Numbered from the stretch's first letter, positions 22,780-34,145 are shown. The stretch is DNA of 40,000 bases from Chrysomallon squamiferum (GCA_012295275.1 CM022675.1:10752016-10792015), one strand, 5' to 3'. Numbers and translations are program-made. The notes: generated by a model not told the origin, from the sequence alone.

Positions 22780-23040
22780 ATGGCTGTTATAAAAATCATT
22801 AACCGGCGACTAATATTTCATTAATAATTACTGTCTCTGGTTTCCCCACCACTAAAAGAAGCTGTTTCAATCTGCACACTGCACTGATTATGTTTGCCTT
22901 GCAGTCAATACGCCCCCAGCCATTGTCACATGAAAACCACAACTGTCTGTCGGTTGTTTTTTAGAGAGCCTATGAAATAATATTTTGGTTTTATAAACTA
23001 GAATAATAAAATTATTGCACAGTTTATGTATTTAGTATGC
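22780..23040. other. Unique island, candidate regulatory element
   Basis: About 200 bp (22795-22960) of balanced, non-repetitive sequence including TTCATTAATAATTACTG and a CpG/GC-rich ACGCCCCCAGCC segment near 22910. No gene is seen. Confidence 0.3.
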
Positions 23041-23144
23041 TTTCGTGCTTGAAGTATTATAATAATGATAAAGATAATGATGGTGATGACGATGATGATA
23101 ATAAATTGTATTATCCAGCTTATGCGTTTAAGAGAGAGAGAGAA

Positions 23145-23146
<2 letters not shown>

Positions 23147-23209
<63 letters not shown>

Positions 23210-23286
23210 GAGCAGCAAATAAATATGTACTCTATATTGCTAATCAAATTAAAATATATGGCTAATTTCTTATGTGAAATAAGGAT

Positions 23287-23357
<71 letters not shown>
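23147..23357. repeat. Facing (GA)n and (TC)n tracts
   Basis: (GA)n at 23147-23205 and (TC)n at 23289-23357 are reverse complements separated by 83 bp, giving a potential stem of about 59 bp. Confidence 0.95.
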
Positions 23358-23365
<8 letters not shown>

Positions 23366-23379
23366 TTCTCCGCTTTGTA

Positions 23380-23815
23380 AACAACTTAGGGATATAAATT
23401 CATAAACCGCTCATATGATGTACAAGAAAGTTATATTTTTTTATTTTTATTTTTATTTTTATTTTTATTTATTTTTTTATATCTTCACCTTTTGATGTGG
23501 ACATATACGTCGGATTTTACTCTTTGATCTGGACCTTGTGGTCTACGGCCTTTTGTTTTAATCGTGGATTTGTCAAATCGACACGACCGAAAACATCGTA
23601 AATGTTAGCGCTACGTTTGCCTTGTGGTCATTCGTGTGTAAGTTTCATGATATTGACAACGATGTTTGTTTCACTGCAGACAACAGTCTGGCGTTTTTCA
23701 CAAAGATGAAATAAAACATTGTCATGTTTTACCGTTACGTCTAGATGACTCGAATTATACTTACATTTACGGGGAAATATGTAGATGTGCCTGTACTTTG
23801 TGTTCGTGTATGTAT
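23380..23815. other. Unique region with TTTTA run
   Basis: (TTTTA)n at about 23435-23480, then mixed unique sequence with several CpGs at 23500-23790. Short open frames there carry no recognisable domain. Confidence 0.45.
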
Positions 23816-24071
23816 GTGTCTGTGTGTGTGTGTGTGTGTGTTTCTGAGTGTTTTTGTGTGTGTATATATATATATTTCTTTAACTGTCTCTTTTATTCGT
23901 TATAATCGTCATTATCATCATCGTCATCTTCTTCTTCTTCATCATCATCATCTTCTTCTTTGTTTTATTTTAATATTAAATTAACAACAGAATCAAAATA
24001 ATAACAGAAATCACACCAGCAGCATCAACAGTAAGTAAAAACCATAAATAAATAATAGGAATAAAAACAGT

Positions 24072-24102
<31 letters not shown>

Positions 24103-24241
24103 GCAACAGCAACGTAATAATAACAACAAAAATAACAAAACCACTATTATTATTATTATTATTATTAAACCAGGACACATACAAAATTTAAAAACAACGA
24201 TACTGAAAATAAAACAGAACGAAACTAAACTAACCTTTATA

Positions 24242-24278
<37 letters not shown>

Positions 24279-24280
24279 AC
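23816..24280. repeat. GT, AT, ATC/TTC, AAC, TTA and poly(A) repeats
   Basis: (GT)n near 23822-23840, (AT)n near 23863-23874, ATC/TTC triplets at 23905-23960, (AAC)n at about 24072-24114, (TTA)n at about 24143-24165 and poly(A) at 24242-24275. Confidence 0.85.
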
Positions 24281-24289
24281 CACCACCAC

Positions 24290-24660
24290 ATCTTTATTGT
24301 TGACACCAATTTACCTACAGGCTTTTTTGGCCCTCTTCACTGGAGTTATCATGTTATTTCATTAACCTGACTGTCCTAATCCCCCGAGAGACTATAATCC
24401 ATCAAAAAGTCGACGCGGTGACATAACCCGCTCGCTCTTGACACTTGCAGTTTTAACGCGCTGTGTGACGTCTTGTTAAGAAACAGAAAGAATACGTCAC
24501 AAGTGATCTATGATGAATGGGCCGCCTACGTAACTCGAGGTCAGAGGTCGTAAGCCTGTTGTAAATTTCAAGTGTCTTGAAACCAAACACGACAGCGTAT
24601 TATAAGAGATCAGGTGACATATTTATTTATCCGGCTGCAGGACTGCTGCTTGAAAATTTG
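24290..24660. promoter_or_regulatory. Unique CpG-containing island, candidate enhancer
   Basis: Non-repetitive. It holds a DR1 nuclear-receptor-like site AGGTCA-G-AGGTCG at 24538-24550, the inverted repeat TTTCAAG-TGT-CTTGAAA at 24566-24582 and TGACGTC near 24466. It lies between Hox4 and mir-10. Regulatory function is inference. Confidence 0.35.
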
Positions 24661-24679
24661 TTCTTTTTTTTAAAAAAAT

Positions 24680-25062
24680 GTTAAATAATTGCTTAAGCAC
24701 GCTCGTTGTGGGTATATGCTATGATTTCTTCTGAAAACTGTAACCACAAAAAAAAAAAAAAAAAAAATAAATAAATAAATAAATAAATAAATAAAGAAGA
24801 AGAAGAAGAAGAAGAAGAAGAAAACTGTATTTTATCCTCATGGACGTAAGTTATATTTCCACCAGATCGTAACAATCGACTAACAGCGAAATGGTCGTAG
24901 TTGTTGTCATGTTGAAGGGACGCTCATGGCACCAGCATCAGAACAATCAAGAACGGCTACAGCTACAGTAAAAGCTTCCATCAGCTGTTTGGCGAAACAT
25001 AAGTATCATACAGTAAGATCGAATGCAAGAGGTTTCAGCCTCAATTTTATTTTATTTTATTT

Positions 25063-25100
<38 letters not shown>

Positions 25101-25105
25101 AGGAA
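24680..25105. repeat. Poly(A), AAAT, GAA and poly(T) arrays
   Basis: Poly(A) at about 24748-24766, AAAT at 24767-24795, (GAA)n at 24797-24822, and TTTTA passing into a long poly(T) at about 25065-25099. Unique sequence lies at 24825-25040. Confidence 0.8.
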
Positions 25106-25448
25106 ATAATATCACAAAATATGTCATTTTAATATCATTTATTTGCTAGCACAATATTTGAACACTTTAAATGTTACGCAGCCAAACTCTCAAGTTGTGG
25201 CTGAATTCAGGAATGAACTGACACTCAGAGGATCTGTCTGTCAGTCTGAAGTTCCCCCACACGTTTTTATTTTTATTTTACTCTGGAGCCGAGTACAGAC
25301 ACTGATCCCTTGAAGGACCCTAGAGTTAACCAACTGACATTTGTAAGCAACAGTTAAACAGAGGTTAAGATGCATGATGTGCAGTTTCTGTAAAATGTAT
25401 CAAAATTCAAATCCAGTTAACCAGAAATTAGTTTATAAATAAATTCCT

Positions 25449-25450
<2 letters not shown>
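25106..25450. other. Unique region, nothing recognised
   Basis: Mixed-composition sequence without a gene, RNA or strong motif that I recognise. Confidence 0.5.
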
Positions 25451-25452
<2 letters not shown>

Positions 25453-25494
<42 letters not shown>

Positions 25495-25705
25495 CAATAA
25501 TAACAACAGCAGCAACTACTACAACAACAACAACTACCAACTACTACTAATAATAATAAATATATTATAATGATGATGATGATGATTATGACGATGACAA
25601 AAAATAAAAATAAAAGTAATAACTACCACTATTACAACTACTACTGCTACTACTATTTATTATTATTATTATTATTATTAATACAAGTACTACTGCTGCT
25701 ACTAC

Positions 25706-25752
<47 letters not shown>

Positions 25753-25826
25753 GTAGTTGTTGTTGTTATTATTGTAGTACTAGTAGTTATATTTGTTGTT
25801 ATTGTTGTTACTGTTATTATGACACT

Positions 25827-25858
<32 letters not shown>
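25453..25858. repeat. (GT)n, mixed triplets, (TTA)n and (AT)n
   Basis: (GT)n at 25453-25491, CAA/ACT triplets, (TTA)n at about 25656-25680 and 25707-25753, and (AT)n at about 25832-25858. The block CTACTATTTATTATTATT occurs twice about 50 bp apart. Confidence 0.85.
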
Positions 25859-25859
25859 C

Positions 25860-26290
25860 CATGCTATTTGTTTCCGTCACGGTATCAACAAAATGCCATC
25901 CCTTATCTTCTTCTTCCATTTCAGCGCCTTTCAAACAACACCAGCAGACAGCTCGTGCAAACCTAACGCAACAGCAACCGTCACGAAAGAGTGAGTCACT
26001 GCAGACTATTTACCCGTCTGCCCCTGTCACAAGTAAGCAACGATAAATGGGAAGCACGAAAATGGCTGGCATTCCTGCCGTCGTTATCGTCGTTGTTGTC
26101 GTTGTTGACGTGCACGGTCTAACTAATGCGGTTCCAGGGGTAAGGCCCGGTGACAATTAGGGCCCGCCGAAGTCTCGCGCGCTATGACGCGTCACAGAAA
26201 AAAGAAGAAAAAAAAACCAGTTCGTCTGATTTGGCGCGCGAGCCGCTGGTAGAAAGAAACAGACTCGGGTGAAAGAATTTTTTCTTGTCT
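25860..26290. promoter_or_regulatory. GC/CpG-rich island between Hox4 and mir-10
   Basis: The segment 26050-26270 is CpG-rich, with GGTTCCAGGGG, GGGCCCGCC, the palindrome TGACGCGTCA at 26185-26194 and GGCGCGCGAGCC near 26232. CpG-rich sequence is rare in this window, so an enhancer or a promoter of a non-coding transcript is possible. The open frame reaching 26046 is mostly repeat-derived and is not called. Confidence 0.35.
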
Positions 26291-26349
26291 TCAGAATTCC
26301 GCAGCACGAAGCGTTTTACAGTCTTGTCCCGTATTTTCTTATTTCTTTT

Positions 26350-26373
26350 ACTTTATTGTTGTTGTTGTTGTTA

Positions 26374-26438
<65 letters not shown>

Positions 26439-26471
26439 TAATTATATTATTGTTGTTGTTGTTATTTTATT

Positions 26472-26502
<31 letters not shown>

Positions 26503-26517
26503 TTATTATTTATATTA

Positions 26518-26552
<35 letters not shown>

Positions 26553-26560
26553 TTGGTTTG
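26350..26560. repeat. (GTT)n/(TTA)n compound array
   Basis: GTT then TTA arrays, repeated twice (26355-26437 and 26448-26555) with small interruptions. Confidence 0.9.
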
Positions 26561-26952
26561 TTGTTTCCTCCAGTAATCAAAGATGGAAGCGATAACTGAA
26601 TGTATGGATGAAGGAATCAAAGAATAAAAAGAAGACATAAAGAAAGAGGGAAAGAATGAATCATAGGAAAAATGAAGACAAGAAAGATGAATGAATCAAA
26701 TGAGGAAGAAAGGAAAGAAGGAATGCAGAAATAAATAAATAAATAAATAAGTAAGTAAGTAAATAAATAAATAATAGTTAAGATATATACATCAGTAAGT
26801 AAGTCAGCAAGTAAATAATAAACCAACTAAATAAATAAATATTAATGAGTATTAATTTTTACAACAGTACCCATTATAGCGGTTACTAGTTGTTGTTATT
26901 ATTATTGCACATTTTGTATTTACCATTTTTCTTCTTCTTATTTTTTTTGTTT

Positions 26953-26987
<35 letters not shown>

Positions 26988-27000
26988 TATTATTATTTCT
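26561..27000. repeat. GAAA-rich, AAAT and (GTT)n stretches
   Basis: Purine-rich AAGA/GAAT sequence at 26590-26730, AAAT/AAGT at 26729-26775 and (GTT)n at about 26954-26983. Confidence 0.75.
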
Positions 27001-27600
27001 TTGTTTGCGATACGATTAACATCAGATGATCTCTTCCAATGTCATTCTATAAACAAGAAAGCAGATACACGTTTATTATACCACAAAAAAGTGATTTCTA
27101 CAAAGATTCTAAACTTCTGTTTGACTGATGAAATATGATAAGCTGTCTCGAGTTATATTTGATTTTCTCTGTTTCTTTTTCATGTACATTACAACGTGCG
27201 CTTCCATCTTTGTCTACGATCATTTATCCCATTTTCTTTCCTGGCGATCGGAGAGTTTTAGGAAACACACATGTCATAGAAAGACTGAGGCACTGTTACC
27301 CGACCGCCGCCAGTTCATTAATCTTGTTTGGTTTTACTATTTATATGTTCAGAAATTAATAAACGGAATGATTTTCGACTTTTCTAATCTAAAATAAAAT
27401 CTTTAGGAAGGAAGTTTAATTGACCTGAAAAAAAAAAGAAAAAAATAAAAAAACGTATTTAAATTAAGTAATTTGAAGGGAATATTATTAATTATTTTTT
27501 GTGTTGAAAAGTATTTATATCAGCTAAGTTTTGAATATGATTATTAATTATGGTAGTAGCAAAGTGGATATAAATTGTAATATAATACAGTGAATATTAG
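27001..27600. other. Unique AT-rich region, no gene seen
   Basis: An open frame at 27128-27397 has no recognisable domain and is hydrophobic by composition, so it is not called. The rest is AT-rich. Confidence 0.5.
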
Positions 27601-27770
27601 ACAAAACATTTATTTATTTATTTATTTTATCATTATTTCTGATATTTTATTATTATTATTTATTATTATTATTAAATTATTATTATTATTATTAAATTAT
27701 ATTATTATTAGTGTCTTATGCATGTATTATTATTATTATTATTATTGGCATGTGAGATAGTATGCGGTGG

Positions 27771-28020
27771 TGCAAATGTTTAATTATAATTATACAGGGT
27801 GTCCACAAAGTCTGGGTACATGGGGAATTTTACTATGTTATTTATTTATGTTATTTTTCTTACCAGATCGAATGATGGCTCTGTCTAAAAAATTATGCAT
27901 TGAAAGTGATGGAAATCATATTGAAAACATTATTTATTAACATTAGACTTAAATAAAACTATTTTATTTTAAAAGTATGTGTTAAACCGTTATGCATGCA
28001 AATGTTTATTTATAATTATA
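27771..28020 (+). mobile_element. Candidate DNA-transposon end flanked by 24-bp direct repeats
   Basis: A 24-bp sequence beginning TGCAAATGTT at 27771-27794 recurs at 27997-28020 with one mismatch. Immediately after the first copy comes CAGGGTGTCCACAAAGTC (from 27795), which resembles termini of mariner-like elements and MITEs and follows a TA. No matching inverted end is visible, so this may be a fragment or a chance similarity. Confidence 0.3.
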
Positions 28021-28029
28021 TATACCCGG

Positions 28030-28500
28030 ACGTAGAGACTGAAGAAAACACAGGAGATACTTAACAATTGTTTTATGCATAATCATGCTGATGTGTATTT
28101 CCTTAATGATATCAAATACTCTTAAAAAGATTGTTATTCTTCACCTTACCTTCCTTGTTTCCTGCACAAAAAACTCAGGGTATTTAAATATTGTCTTACC
28201 ATCTTTGGTTTCGCTCTAGTTCATAATACTTGTTGTGACAGAAGTCAGATTACGATCGTTTTTTAATGGAGTGTGTTTTATATTGAAAAAAATTAATCAC
28301 AAATCCATTTTCGTTTCGTTTTGTTTTATTTTACCATTTTATAAATTGCATCATGTTAAATTAAATTTTAAGCTGCTGTAATAATAATAATAATAATAAT
28401 AATAATGAAATTTAAAATAATAATAATGGTCAAAACAAAATTTAAAATAATAAGCATAAAATAATCAAAACAAAATAATATAATATAATTTAATATAATA
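28030..28500. other. AT-rich unique region
   Basis: Unique AT-rich sequence, then (AAT)n at 28378-28407 and TAAAATA-like repeats. Nothing recognised. Confidence 0.55.
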
Positions 28501-28526
28501 ATAATTAATATAAAATATTAATATAA

Positions 28527-28554
28527 TATGATATATGATATATATATATAATAT

Positions 28555-28652
<98 letters not shown>

Positions 28653-28680
28653 ATATATATATATATATATGTATGTATAA
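28527..28680. repeat. Long (AT)n array
   Basis: About 150 bp of nearly pure AT dinucleotide with ATGT interruptions, followed by GGATGGATG units near 28698. Confidence 0.9.
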
Positions 28681-28689
28681 ATGAATATA

Positions 28690-29240
28690 TGTATCGATGG
28701 ATGGATGGATGTATGCATGTACGTTTGCATTTAATTATAAGTAAGTATGCAGGAGGCTATGTGTACATACACCGCCATTACTAACATAAGACACATAATG
28801 TGATGCATCAACTCAAACACAAAGACAACTACTGAAGATACTAATCTTTCGTCCATCTTATTTCCGACTCAGTCTGATATGCGTCTGTTTCAAATTCTCA
28901 TAACCATGTTGTTGTTGTTTATTTATTTGTTTTTTCCACTTATATTTTTCCTTCTTGAAAACGGACTTATTTTTGAAACGTCACAGAAAACCTTAGATAC
29001 AGATAAAAGTGGAAAACTGCGCCGCATTTGACATGCGACTTAAACATGCTTCTTCACGTAATTGTTCACGTAACTCCGTATTACGTTTCAGGACGACAGT
29101 CGTAAGTTACGCCCAGGATCGTATCCATTTACGTCTTATTTCAGATACTTTGAGTTAAACTAAAGTATTATATGTTTAAATACACTTATGTTGATGTTTT
29201 AATATATTAATTAATGTTCTATGATGAATAGATGATGATT
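28690..29240. other. Unique region with a CpG-bearing stretch
   Basis: Balanced, non-repetitive sequence at about 28950-29160 with several ACGT tetranucleotides. No gene or RNA recognised. Confidence 0.4.
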
Positions 29241-29241
29241 A

Positions 29242-29272
<31 letters not shown>

Positions 29273-29367
29273 AAGACGATGACGATATTGATCATGATGA
29301 TAATAATAATAATAATGATTTTCTTTATTCATAACTTGATTAAAATGTTAAATAAATAAATAACAAA

Positions 29368-29402
<35 letters not shown>

Positions 29403-29495
29403 AAGAAAAAAGAACAAAAAATATCAACAACAAAAGCAACAAAAAAGCAAACTGACTTTATGTAAACTTATTTACTGCAGTTTATAAAGTTTCTT

Positions 29496-29526
<31 letters not shown>

Positions 29527-29540
29527 TTATTATTATTATA
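29240..29540. repeat. (GTT)n, AAT, (AAAT)n and (TTC)n
   Basis: (TTG)n at about 29243-29272, AAT near 29300, (AAAT)n at about 29350-29402 and (TTC)n at about 29490-29523. Confidence 0.9.
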
Positions 29541-29749
29541 AGGTCACGTGATCATTAAATTACCATTAAATATTTCACACAGTTATAACGTACATAGAAA
29601 TCGGATTTTCACTGGTACATTTCTGTTGTCAGTTACAATGACACGCACTCTGTGTTTTATCAGCTGTGGTACATGCAACAAAAATGGAAATTGTATGTTT
29701 AATCGTTAATTACGAAATAGTCAGTTATTATTTCATACATCTATATATA

Positions 29750-29833
29750 TCTGTTTATCTGTCTCTCTATCTCTCTGTCTGTCTGTCCTATTTATGTATC
29801 TATCTATATGTATATGTGTTATTGTGCATGTGC

Positions 29834-29891
<58 letters not shown>

Positions 29892-29900
29892 GTGTGTGTG
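29750..29900. repeat. CT/ATCT stretch, (AT)n and (GT)n
   Basis: TCTG/ATCT sequence at 29755-29812, (AT)n at about 29837-29875 and (GT)n at about 29878-29901. Confidence 0.85.
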
Positions 29901-30770
29901 TACGTACATGTATATATGATTATATATTAATCTTTATCACCATTCACGTGTTATATGTGTGCTGCATTCATGCATATAAATGGAATTTTGTATCTTACAT
30001 ATCCTTCTTCTCTTTTTTCTCCCCTTCGTTCTGGATTCAGCACACTTTACGTTAGGAGCGCCGTTTCTGTTTTGTGGTTTGTAAAACAAAACCAGGTTTA
30101 ACTGCGTGGTCGGTACTCCGTGACTTACTGGACACGCAATCAGTTATAAATAGACACACCCTTTGTGAACTAAACAAGAATTTGTTAACAGGAATGTGTG
30201 ATCGAATCGAAATTTTTAGGTTTGTAATTTTTTTTTTTTTTTTTTCCCCTTTGGTAGTGTGTGTGTGTGTGTGTTTAAAATAAAGCTTATTGTGACGTCA
30301 TAAACGATTAATTATGACGTCTACCTAGCGACGTTGCACGATGTGAATGTCTGCATTTTATGCTGCACAACGTTGATTTAGCAAAAAGGTAAGTTTTATA
30401 GAACTAATTAATTGTGTTTGCGATTAAATTTCCGATAAAATTAGAATGCACACAATCTGTTATCAAAGATGATTGATCGCTGAAACTAAACAAAGTGACC
30501 GTAATATTATAATAAAGATATTTAAGTATAAATATTTTTAGTATTATTTTGATTTCAATGCGTACGGCGACAATTACACAGTAATTTACGTTCAACGTGT
30601 TTAATTTTTATTTAACTTTATTTTAATAGAAAACGTTTCCTAAATATAAATTTTATTAACAATAGGTCAGATGTGAAGAACTAGCTAGAACGAAATATAA
30701 CTCATCGGATTCAGTGAGGAGAATTAATATTAGTTTATAATGATTACTAATCAAATGAAGTAAAAATTAA
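29901..30770. other. Unique region with two TGACGTC motifs
   Basis: TGACGTCA at 30293-30300 and TGACGTCT at 30315-30322 flank ACGATTAATTA. Poly(T) at about 30229-30245 and a short (GT)n near 30257-30273. The open frame 30074-30283 has no recognisable domain and is not called. Confidence 0.45.
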
Positions 30771-30773
30771 ATA

Positions 30774-30784
30774 AATAAATTTAA

Positions 30785-30827
<43 letters not shown>

Positions 30828-30900
30828 CATAACATAACATAACATAACATAACATAACATAAAAAAAAAGAAACAAAGAAAGAAAGAAACATGCCAGCTA
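30774..30900. repeat. (AAAT)n and (AACAT)n arrays
   Basis: AAAT tetranucleotides to about 30826 pass into AACAT pentanucleotides to about 30860, then a GAAA run near 30870-30890. Confidence 0.9.
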
Positions 30901-30949
30901 GACAAAAATATAAAAATAAAATAAAAAAATAAAAAGTTTATATAAAAGG

Positions 30950-31260
30950 ACTAGATTTAGACGCTGTTTTTAAACAGCCAATTATTTTTTTTTATCCTGC
31001 GATCTTGTTTGCAAGCGGGTCAAAGTTGACAGGGAATCATAAATTACCTGAACAGAAATCTAATACATTTCTGTTGCACTCGCCAACTTCGATTAAGTAA
31101 TTCTAAGAGGGTGTCTTTCAGCAAACTAATTTGTGCTGGCGGCGATGTTAACCTCTTAGCGACTCAGACAGCCATTTGCAACTTTACAGCTTTTCTGACC
31201 TGAGAGATTTTGTGTTTTTTAAACCTGCGTGCGGTTTTTAATTTTCTTGGTTGTAGAATT
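30950..31260. promoter_or_regulatory. Unique island with Meis and Hox-type sites, candidate enhancer
   Basis: Balanced, repeat-free sequence between Hox4 and mir-10. TGACAG (31027-31032) lies just before AATCATAAATTACC (31035-31048), an arrangement seen in TALE/Hox target elements. CpG and GC content are above the surroundings. No coding potential. Function is inference. Confidence 0.4.
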
Positions 31261-31457
31261 TAAGAGTGTTTAAGATACATAATTATAAACTGATTGTTTT
31301 CATGTCCTCCTAAATGATAAAAAAAAAAAAAAAACGAAAACAAAAAAGACATCTAATTTTTGTTTTAATTTTTTTTTATTAAATTGCATATAATAAAGTT
31401 TATTAACTGTGTGTGTGTGTGTGTGTGTTTGTGTGTGTATTTGTGTATGTCTGTGTG

Positions 31458-31488
<31 letters not shown>

Positions 31489-31740
31489 ATGTATTTATGT
31501 ATGTATAAGATGGAACAATTATCTAAATTATCGTGACATGCAAAACGGGATTATTATTATTATTATTATTGTTGTTGTTGTTGTTGTATTTGTTGTTATC
31601 GGAATTATTATTATTATTATTATTATTGCTGTTGTTGTTGCTGTTGTCTTTGCGTTGTTTTTATAATTATTGTTATTGTTGTTGTTATTGTTTTCATCAT
31701 TATCATCATCATTACCATAATCATCATCATCATTACATTA
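31261..31740. repeat. Poly(A), (GT)n, TTA/GTT and ATC triplets
   Basis: Poly(A) near 31320-31334, GT/TTTG-type repeats at 31410-31505, TTA/GTT triplets at about 31550-31640 and ATC triplets at about 31695-31730. Confidence 0.85.
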
Positions 31741-32069
31741 TTATTAAACCGATGACATCGGTTAAAACAATCAAATGACGTAATGTCCACCCTTCATCTC
31801 TCATTGGTTAATCCGGTTTTAATTCACAGATTATTACAAGGATTACATCTTAAATCCCAGTGTACACCTTTTATAAATTACTGGTCGCTAGAACAATTCT
31901 GTCGGAGCTATATATCCCGTTCCAGCTGTCTCTTTGCATTGTTAAAAAGAACATGATACCATATCCTTTGTTATTCTGATTATCCAGTAATGTGAAAGAA
32001 TTGGGGTTTTCTGCCTAATACCTTCAGTGCAAATTTGTTTGATTGACAGCCAAAGTGGGATGGGCCTAA
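31741..32069. other. Unique region with a 17-bp palindrome
   Basis: AACCGATG-A-CATCGGTT at 31747-31763, then unique sequence with no gene recognised. Confidence 0.5.
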
Positions 32070-32260
32070 GAAGTCAAAGTGCGTGAAGCGAGCAAGGTTC
32101 AGTGGTTAGAGCGTGTGACTGAGGCATGATGGGTAGTTTGGACTCTTCTCTTCGGCGTCATCTCTGTGTAATTTACTGCACGATATTACAACTATCCGTG
32201 ATATGGTTTTTTTCCTGTTTAGTGGAAGGTGCATATAAAACATTACTTTCTTCTAACTGA
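32070..32260 (+). mobile_element. Candidate tRNA-derived SINE
   Basis: GGTTCAGTGGTTAGAGC at 32096-32112 matches the tRNA/SINE RNA polymerase III A box region. About 40 bp on, AGTTTGGACTC (32135-32145) is a degenerate B box (GGTTCGANNCC). The 3' part has AGTGGAAGGTGCATATAAAA near 32220-32239, like the non-tRNA bodies of molluscan SINEs. A cloverleaf is not preserved, so it is not a working tRNA gene. Boundaries are approximate. Confidence 0.55.
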
Positions 32261-32493
32261 AAAAAGACTAACACTTATTTGGTAGAGGCGCTTTTCTTTT
32301 CTTTTTCCATTTTTGTATGATCACTTAGCATTATAGTTAAATGACACAATATAAATCGTAGACTAAAATGTTTTAGTTGACTATTGAATACTTTTAATTT
32401 TTATTATTATAATTATTTTTAAATTTATTTTCCTTTCCTTTTTTACTTTACTTTTTTTTATCTTTTCTCTTCTTTTAAATTTTAATTTTTACT

Positions 32494-32524
<31 letters not shown>

Positions 32525-33180
32525 GTTTAATATAATTTAATTTAATATTTTATTATTGAAGGGAAATTCATGACAAACACCACCTCCGCTTTATGCCGTT
32601 CACATTATTACCGTATCAAGTAAAAAGTCATTACAGGCGCGGTAGTTTTATGATAAACATCCACAGGCAAATAACACAAATCACATGGTTATTGGTTCGT
32701 AATATAATCATTAAGCTATTCATATTCACTGACATACTGTAACCTCCTAAACACATTAATTAATTTCTTTCTGGTATTGCACGTTACACACAAACATTTA
32801 CATAAATCTTTGGAACAAACTGTGAAATGACAGAATCGATATCGTAAAATACGTAGTTGTTATATGTTATGTACTCGACTTTTATAAATAGTATTACTTA
32901 TTATTTTGTATTATTGTAATATTTTCATAATAGCTTACTTTATATTAATATATGTAAAACGAAACATACATATTTACTTACTACATACATGCTTTTTATA
33001 TTCATACGTACAATATTAGTATTAATATATTTATTATTGGTTGTTTATGTTAAATATGACACATCAGTATTGTTCAGCTTTATGACTGTTTATTGCTCAT
33101 AATTTATGATAATATTAAAAGACAATACTATTTTTTTTATTATAATTCAGTCGTGTTTTTTACTGTTTTTGTGTAAACGT
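32261..33180. other. AT-rich unique sequence with long poly(T)
   Basis: T-rich and homopolymer sequence at 32395-32525 (poly(T) about 32497-32524), then unique AT-rich sequence. No gene is seen. Confidence 0.6.
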
Positions 33181-33960
33181 ATACATATTTTCTTATAAAT
33201 AAATATTCTAAATAAATAAATAAATGAACTAATTGCTAAATAAATAAATAAGCAATTTTAAATAAGCAAGAATAATAAAAAAATATATATATATAAAATA
33301 AAAATCCTTTAATACAAATCACCACTCATCCCCCAAAATAACAAAGAAAACAATAACAAAAAACAAACAAAAACAAACACCCATGCATTTAAGTACAGAG
33401 TTACATATAAATAATAAATAATAAATAAATAAATGACAAGCATTGCTGTTTTATTTTTTAACAAACCTTATATAAAAAAAATATATAAAAAATAAAAAAT
33501 TTGAACCTTTTTCTCTTCTATTTCATTTTTTAATGTTTTTAACTTTTTATTTAGGATTATTTATTTATTATTTATTTTTTAATTTTATAAAAAATATAAA
33601 TAAGACTAAGCGACACATAAGAACTGTATAATTAATTGCATGTGTAATTCTTATTACTTATTATTAATATTTTTTTCTTCTTCATATTTTGTTTGCCTTG
33701 CAATATACACTTCTCCTCTAAGGTAATATTATTGTTTGTACAGCTTTGTCACTGACAGAAACTCTATTATTGACTGATCTACCAAAAGACACGATATATA
33801 GAAAATAAACTAAATGATATGGGTGAGTCCTATGAGAGTAACACGCACACACACACATTGTGTTTGTTTTCTCATTTGTTGTTACCATTATTATTATCAC
33901 CGAAATACATCATCTTTGTTTTTTTAATTATTATTAGTATTCTTGTTGACGTTGTTGTTG
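33181..33960. other. AAAT/AT repeats and AT-rich sequence
   Basis: AAAT runs near 33210-33255 and 33405-33435, A-rich sequence at 33280-33500, and a short (AC)n near 33845-33857. No coding sequence recognised. Confidence 0.6.
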
Positions 33961-33971
33961 TTGTTATTATA

Positions 33972-34145
<174 letters not shown>

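Noticed and set aside
23147-23357. A microRNA-like hairpin formed by the GA and TC tracts
   Set aside because: The stem is pure dinucleotide repeat with an 83-bp loop, not a precursor-like structure.
27128-27397. 89-codon plus-strand frame
   Set aside because: Hydrophobic by AT-rich composition, overlapped by another open frame, no known domain.
28527-28680. AT palindromes as a microRNA hairpin or origin
   Set aside because: The sequence is a plain (AT)n microsatellite, which is self-complementary at every register.
30074-30283. 69-codon plus-strand frame
   Set aside because: Runs into poly(T) and (GT)n at its end and has no recognisable domain.
32070-32170. A functional tRNA gene
   Set aside because: The A box is good but the B box is degenerate and I could not form acceptor and T arms, so a SINE relic fits better.
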